NCBI RefSeq assembly: GCF_000252855.1 | Contig: NC_017045.1 | Span: 868,001-932,000, forward strand | DNA: 64,000 bases | Direction: 5' to 3' | Origin: Riemerella anatipestifer ATCC 11845 = DSM 15868 | GTDB lineage: Bacteria > Bacteroidota > Bacteroidia > Flavobacteriales > Weeksellaceae | Shown here: positions 59,682 through 64,000 of the stretch, piece by piece | Layout of the letters: every line of letters begins with the position of its first letter | How positions within the stretch are numbered: the first letter of the stretch is position 1 | Made by a program: the position numbers and the translations under genes | Notes under the pieces: model-generated | What the model saw: the letters and a program-made list of their open reading frames with translations, nothing else | The model's database searches: none | Told to the model about the DNA's origin: nothing

Positions 59682-61070
59682 TTAATAAAGTCCAAATTGC
59701 ATAGCAAATAAATCTGGATATACTCCCATTGCTACTAGTAACAATACAAGTACTACCGCCATAATATTATAAGTAATACTTACCTTTTCACTGGTTTTAA
59801 ATGAACTTTCTTGATAGAAGAACATCGCTATAATCAATCTTAAATAATAAGCGATACTCAAGGCAGAACCCAAGATGGCTACAATTACCAGTACAGTAGC
59901 ATTGCCCGAAATAGCTTGACTAAAAACATTAAACTTACCTATAAACCCTGCCGTAAGCGGAATACCAGCCATTGACAACAGAGATACAGAAGCTACAACA
60001 GCTAATAAAGGTTCTGTTTTTGCCAAACCATTAAATGCCTCGAAAGAAGTTTCTCTCTTTATTTTTTCTACCCATATCAAACACATAAATACCCCAACTG
60101 TTGCTAAAGAATAAGCAAATAGGTAGAATGCTAAATTATATGCGGAAAGACTACTAAAACCGAAAAATATGAGTGCTATATATCCTGCATGAGAAACACT
60201 AGAGTAAGCCAACATCCTCTTAGCATTGGTTTGTGCTAATCCCATAATGTTAGACAGAATAAGCGTTAAGATAATAAGCACAGCTACAATGTTAATCCAT
60301 GTAGAAAAACCTCCGATAAATGCTAAAGTCATCACTTTGAAAAACGCATAAAATCCTGCTATCTTAACCACCGATGCCATAAAGCCTGTAATAAGAGACG
60401 GTGCTCCTTGATATACATCTGGACTCCACATATGGAATGGTGCTAAAGAGACTTTAAATGCCATAGCCACCAACATCATTACAATTCCTAATAAAAACAT
60501 TTTGCTTGTAGCTCCGTGTGCTCCTCCAAAAAGGTGGATAGTAGCTAAATCAAAACTTCCTGTACTTCCATAAATTAACGCGATACCGAAAAGCAAAAAG
60601 CCCGTAGCAAAAGCACCCATCAAAAAGTATTTCATAGACGCTTCTACAGAACGAAGATTGGTTTTAGCACTCCCCGCCATAACATAAAGCGGTATAGACA
60701 GTATCTCTATTCCTAAAAATAGAGTAACCATATTTTGGAATCCAAACAAAATAATACCTCCACAAAGAGAAAATAGCATTAAAGCATAAAGCTCCGACTG
60801 GTGACTTCTATGATTACTAAATGCAAAACCTGCAATAAAAAATAATAAAAGAGTTACCACCAAAGATATTTTGGTAAATAATGCTGTATTAGCACTATAG
60901 CTAAACATCGCATTGTATTTTTCAAAAAAAGTACAATCAGGAAGGAAACTAACATATAACGCAATTCCCAAACCAAGAATTCCTACATACCTAGCATATT
61001 TACCCTGATTAAAAACACCCGTAAACAAAGCAATAACTGCTGTGATAAATATAGTAATTAAAACACTCAT
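59682..61070 (-). CDS. nuoN: NADH-quinone oxidoreductase subunit N
   Basis: A 462-residue antiporter-like subunit of complex I in the inner membrane, with about fourteen helices. The conserved lysine-bearing segments are seen: VASMKYF-type helices (SVEASMKYFLMGAFATG), FKVSLAPFHMWSPDVYQGAPSL and NAKRMLAYSSVSHAGY, which are hallmarks of NuoN/M/L. Its gene is the last of the operon, after nuoL and nuoM, followed by a terminator. Confidence 0.96.
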   Translation of the reverse strand: MSVLITIFITAVIALFTGVFNQGKYARYVGILGLGIALYVSFLPDCTFFEKYNAMFSYSANTALFTKISLVVTLLLFFIAGFAFSNHRSHQSELYALMLFSLCGGIILFGFQNMVTLFLGIEILSIPLYVMAGSAKTNLRSVEASMKYFLMGAFATGFLLFGIALIYGSTGSFDLATIHLFGGAHGATSKMFLLGIVMMLVAMAFKVSLAPFHMWSPDVYQGAPSLITGFMASVVKIAGFYAFFKVMTLAFIGGFSTWINIVAVLIILTLILSNIMGLAQTNAKRMLAYSSVSHAGYIALIFFGFSSLSAYNLAFYLFAYSLATVGVFMCLIWVEKIKRETSFEAFNGLAKTEPLLAVVASVSLLSMAGIPLTAGFIGKFNVFSQAISGNATVLVIVAILGSALSIAYYLRLIIAMFFYQESSFKTSEKVSITYNIMAVVLVLLLVAMGVYPDLFAMQFGLY

Positions 61071-61090
61071 CTTTTTAAAATATCATTTTG

Positions 61091-62575
61091 TTAACTTATC
61101 ACAGATAAGTAAATAAACTTTAACGAACTTTGCACCATTTCTATAATGATGTTAGGATATACTCCCAATACTATTACAAAAACAGATAACCCTGCCAATA
61201 CCGAAAATTCTACCGCTGAAAGGTCTTTAACTTGTGATAAAACAGTTTCATCTCCTTCCCCAAACATTGCTTTACCATAAAGTCTTAACATATATACTGC
61301 TGCTAAGATTACTGTTAATCCAGAAACTATTACTGCTAATGTATTGTAGCTAAATACGGCTTTTAGTAACATAAATTCTCCAATAAATCCATTTGTCAAC
61401 GGAACCGCCATAGACCCTAATAAAATAACCATAAACAGAACCGCAAACTTAGGTGCTACTCTAGCCAATCCACCCATCTGACGAAGGTCTCTTGTACCAA
61501 ATCTTTTGATGAGAATATCAGCACAGTAGAATAATCCTACTACATTGATACCGTGTGCAAAAGTTTGTACCATAGCACCCTCAGCACCTTCATAAGTAAA
61601 CGTACCATTAAGTGTAACAATAGCAGAAGCAAAAATTCCTGCAACCATTAACCCCACATGCGATAGAGATGAATAAGCGATAATTCTCTTAACATCATTA
61701 TTCACAATGGCTATCAACGCTCCATAGATGATCCCCACTATTGCCATTACCATTATTATTTTACCAGAAAGACCTAATACAGCCTCTGGAGCTATTGGTA
61801 ATAGATATCTTAATACTCCATAAACTGCCATTTTAAGCATAATCCCCGACAAAAGCATAGAGCCTTGCGTTGGTGCATAAGTATAAGTATCTGGCTGCCA
61901 AGTATGGAAAGGAAACAACGGCAACTTAACCGCAAATGCCATCATAATTAACCAGAAAACAAAGGTTTGCTGTTCAGTATTTAGAGCCGCATTATACAAA
62001 TCTATCAAAGCAAAAGAATCTGAATGATTGTATAAATAAACTAAACCTACCAACATGAATAAAGAACCAAAGAAAGTATAAACAAAGAACTTAGTAGTTG
62101 TTTTAATTCTTTGGTCTTCTTGCCCCCAAATTCCGCATATAAACCATATAGGAATAAGGGTAACTTCCCAAAATATATAGAATAACAGACCATCTAACGC
62201 AGTGAAAACGCCTAAAAGACCAAACTGCATCAATAAGATAAGCCCATAAAAAGTATTTCTATAAGATGTCTGCTGATTAAACGAAGACAGAATGATAAAA
62301 GGCACTAAAATATTGGTAAGCAATATCATTAGCATTCCCATACCATCTACACCGAAGCTTAAGCTACTTCTTATCAAATAACTCCAATCGTATTGTATTT
62401 GGTACTGCATTTCCCCACCTACAGAATCTGCGTAGTTGAAATTAAACAACATCACAAATGCCAGTAACAGCTGGACTAAAGCTATACCAAATGCCAAATA
62501 CCTACTCTGAGAGCTCTTCCAAGCAAAAACCAATCCTGAACCTACAAGAGGTAATAGTAATAATGATAATAACAT
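61091..62575 (-). CDS. nuoM: NADH-quinone oxidoreductase subunit M
   Basis: A 494-residue antiporter-like membrane subunit of complex I. It shows DGLLFYIFWEVTLIPIWFI (the glutamate of the proton channel), FAVKLPLFPFHTWQPDTY, NDVKRIIAYSSLSHVGLM and about thirteen helices. The gene starts 3 bp after the nuoL stop and is 20 bp from nuoN. Proton-pumping role inferred from the family. Confidence 0.96.
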   Translation of the reverse strand: MLLSLLLLPLVGSGLVFAWKSSQSRYLAFGIALVQLLLAFVMLFNFNYADSVGGEMQYQIQYDWSYLIRSSLSFGVDGMGMLMILLTNILVPFIILSSFNQQTSYRNTFYGLILLMQFGLLGVFTALDGLLFYIFWEVTLIPIWFICGIWGQEDQRIKTTTKFFVYTFFGSLFMLVGLVYLYNHSDSFALIDLYNAALNTEQQTFVFWLIMMAFAVKLPLFPFHTWQPDTYTYAPTQGSMLLSGIMLKMAVYGVLRYLLPIAPEAVLGLSGKIIMVMAIVGIIYGALIAIVNNDVKRIIAYSSLSHVGLMVAGIFASAIVTLNGTFTYEGAEGAMVQTFAHGINVVGLFYCADILIKRFGTRDLRQMGGLARVAPKFAVLFMVILLGSMAVPLTNGFIGEFMLLKAVFSYNTLAVIVSGLTVILAAVYMLRLYGKAMFGEGDETVLSQVKDLSAVEFSVLAGLSVFVIVLGVYPNIIIEMVQSSLKFIYLSVIS

Positions 62576-62578
62576 CTA

Positions 62579-64000
62579 TTATAGAACTAAAAAGTTAATA
62601 ATTAAAATAATACCTATCGCCAAAGACATAATTAAAATGTAGTTTTCTACATTTCCATTCTGAACTTTTTTGAATGCTCTACCTGAACCTACCGAACCTA
62701 AACCTACAAGCGTTACTAAACGGTCTAAAATTCCTTTATCAAACATAGAAGTCAATTTACCCAAGCCTTCCACTGGTTTTACCACAGCAGCATTGTAAAT
62801 TTCGTCTATATATAATTTTTGAGCAGACAGTTTTTCCCAGCCTGTGTATTCAGCTTTAGGCTGTTTGTTTTTAGTAACATACAAATATCTTACGGCAAAC
62901 CAAACTACAAAGAACATTAGTACTGTAAGCCCTAGTAAAATCATTTCTACATTAAATGGAACTTCAACCGTTTCCTTTGTGTAAACATAATATAACCCTT
63001 CTAACCAATGGTGTAAAGTTTGGTATTCTCCGTGAGCTATAAAATGAGGCAAATTCAAGAAACCACCCAACAAAGACAACACTGATAAAACCATCAATGG
63101 TAAAGTCATATTAAGTGGGCTCTCGTGAAGGTGATGTTTTTGCTCCTCTGTTCCTCTGAAAGAACCGTGGAAAGTAAGGTAATACAATCTAAACATATAA
63201 GTAGCCGTCATAGCTGCTATTACGAAAAGAATTACCCAGAATATTGGATTTTTAGCATACGCTGACACCAATATTTCATCTTTAGAAATCATACCTGAAA
63301 ATAACGGCATTCCTGATATAGCCAATGTACCTATAAGAAAAGTAGCGTGAGTTATAGGAATATACTTTTTAAGTCCTCCCATAAATCTCATATCTTGCTC
63401 TCCACTCATTGCGTGGATTACAGAACCCGAACCTAAGAATAGTAATGCCTTGAAGAAAGCGTGTGTCATCAAATGAAACATAGCCGCTGTATAAGCTCCT
63501 ACTCCCAAAGCTACAAACATAAACCCTAGCTGAGATACAGTAGAGTAAGCCAATACCTTTTTAATATCGTTTTGCTTTAACGCCATAAACGCTGCTAAAG
63601 CTGCTGTAAGCAATGCTATATACAAGATAACATCTAATGTTGTAGGTGCTAAAGAATATAAGAAGTTAGAACGAACTACCAAATAAATACCCGCTGTAAC
63701 CATCGTAGCTGCGTGGATAAGAGCAGATACTGGAGTAGGTCCTGCCATGGCATCTGGTAACCATGTAAATAACGGCAATTGTGCTGATTTACCTACCGCT
63801 CCTACAAATAAACTCAATGTGATGAAGATAACCACTGGGCTATCAATGGCAAATTTAGATGAGTTTTGAGCTACACTTAGATAATCTACCGCATTCACTT
63901 CAGATGCTAACATAAAAATACCTATCAACAAACCTAAATCTCCTATACGGTTCATAATGAAAGCCTTTCTAGCCGCCTTACCATATTCTTGATTTTTATA
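62579..64000 (-). CDS. nuoL: NADH-quinone oxidoreductase subunit L (3' part)
   Basis: The C-terminal 473 codons of a gene whose start lies beyond the right end of the window; the frame is open to base 64000 (KAARKAFIMNRIGD at the edge). Antiporter-like helices with AQLPLFTWLPDAMAGPTPVS and NDIKKVLAYSTVSQLGFM, then the long C-terminal lateral helix of NuoL and a final membrane helix (LIMSLAIGIILIINFLVL). NuoL is usually about 610-640 residues, so roughly a quarter is missing. The ATG at 63955 is internal and not a start. Confidence 0.95.
   Translation of the reverse strand, partial: YKNQEYGKAARKAFIMNRIGDLGLLIGIFMLASEVNAVDYLSVAQNSSKFAIDSPVVIFITLSLFVGAVGKSAQLPLFTWLPDAMAGPTPVSALIHAATMVTAGIYLVVRSNFLYSLAPTTLDVILYIALLTAALAAFMALKQNDIKKVLAYSTVSQLGFMFVALGVGAYTAAMFHLMTHAFFKALLFLGSGSVIHAMSGEQDMRFMGGLKKYIPITHATFLIGTLAISGMPLFSGMISKDEILVSAYAKNPIFWVILFVIAAMTATYMFRLYYLTFHGSFRGTEEQKHHLHESPLNMTLPLMVLSVLSLLGGFLNLPHFIAHGEYQTLHHWLEGLYYVYTKETVEVPFNVEMILLGLTVLMFFVVWFAVRYLYVTKNKQPKAEYTGWEKLSAQKLYIDEIYNAAVVKPVEGLGKLTSMFDKGILDRLVTLVGLGSVGSGRAFKKVQNGNVENYILIMSLAIGIILIINFLVL

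Overview
The window looks like a chromosomal core segment of a Flavobacteriia bacterium (phylum Bacteroidota), most likely family Weeksellaceae (Riemerella, Chryseobacterium, Elizabethkingia group). Riemerella is my best guess, but a genus cannot be proven from sequence alone. Reasons: low GC by eye; almost no Shine-Dalgarno sequences; promoters of the Bacteroidota form TTTG-N19..21-TAnnTTTG; a short (288 aa) primary sigma factor; an archaeal-type ProRS; and many Bacteroidota families (DUF2490, DUF4199, DUF1573, DUF4241, GIN-domain lipoprotein, UMF1-type MFS). I see no insertion sequence, prophage, CRISPR array, tRNA or rRNA. The only RNA gene found is rnpB.

Layout. 1-5.1 kb: a SIMPL-domain protein, then dnaB-rnhA and lpxK-punA. 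5.2-8.2 kb: a tyrosine catabolism operon (hppD, a small secreted protein, fahA). 8.2-18.6 kb (minus strand): a DUF2490 protein, lpdA, an ABC-2 exporter pair, grpE-dnaJ, an Nramp metal importer, a FadL-like outer membrane protein, and a Gly/Trp-rich lipoprotein gene split by an in-frame TGA. 18.7-21.5 kb (plus): proS and a repeat-bearing DUF937 membrane protein. 21.5-23.1 kb: rpe and the primary sigma factor. 23.2-31.3 kb: a run of nine minus-strand genes separated by 2-23 bp (glycosyltransferase, phosphohexomutase, aminotransferase, kdsB, a peroxidase, envelope proteins), diverging from rnpB. 32.4-38.3 kb: valS, a DUF4241 protein, a ribokinase, a LuxE-like protein and a lipoprotein.

38.3-48.8 kb: an MFS transporter, a thiolase, a large aminopeptidase P, pruA preceded by a 63-bp tandem repeat, trmB, a secreted protein, an alpha/beta hydrolase and menE. 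48.8-52.3 kb: the most distinctive locus. It holds a small CHGKC-motif membrane protein, an MbnP-family lipoprotein, a di-heme MbnH/MauG-like peroxidase and a beta-barrel-like protein with a CDACGCA motif, with a Fur-box-like palindrome in front of mbnP. 52.4-59.5 kb: an ABC-F ATPase, gcvP, a 50-aa Cys/Lys-rich protein with a strong promoter abutting its ATG, a membrane J-domain protein, an NAD(P)-binding protein and tpx. 59.7-64 kb: nuoN, nuoM and the 3' part of nuoL, which runs off the right end.

Most of the window is housekeeping. The candidates for something less described are the MbnP/MbnH metal locus, the Cys-rich microprotein, the Gly/Trp lipoprotein with its nonsense codon, and the minisatellite before pruA.
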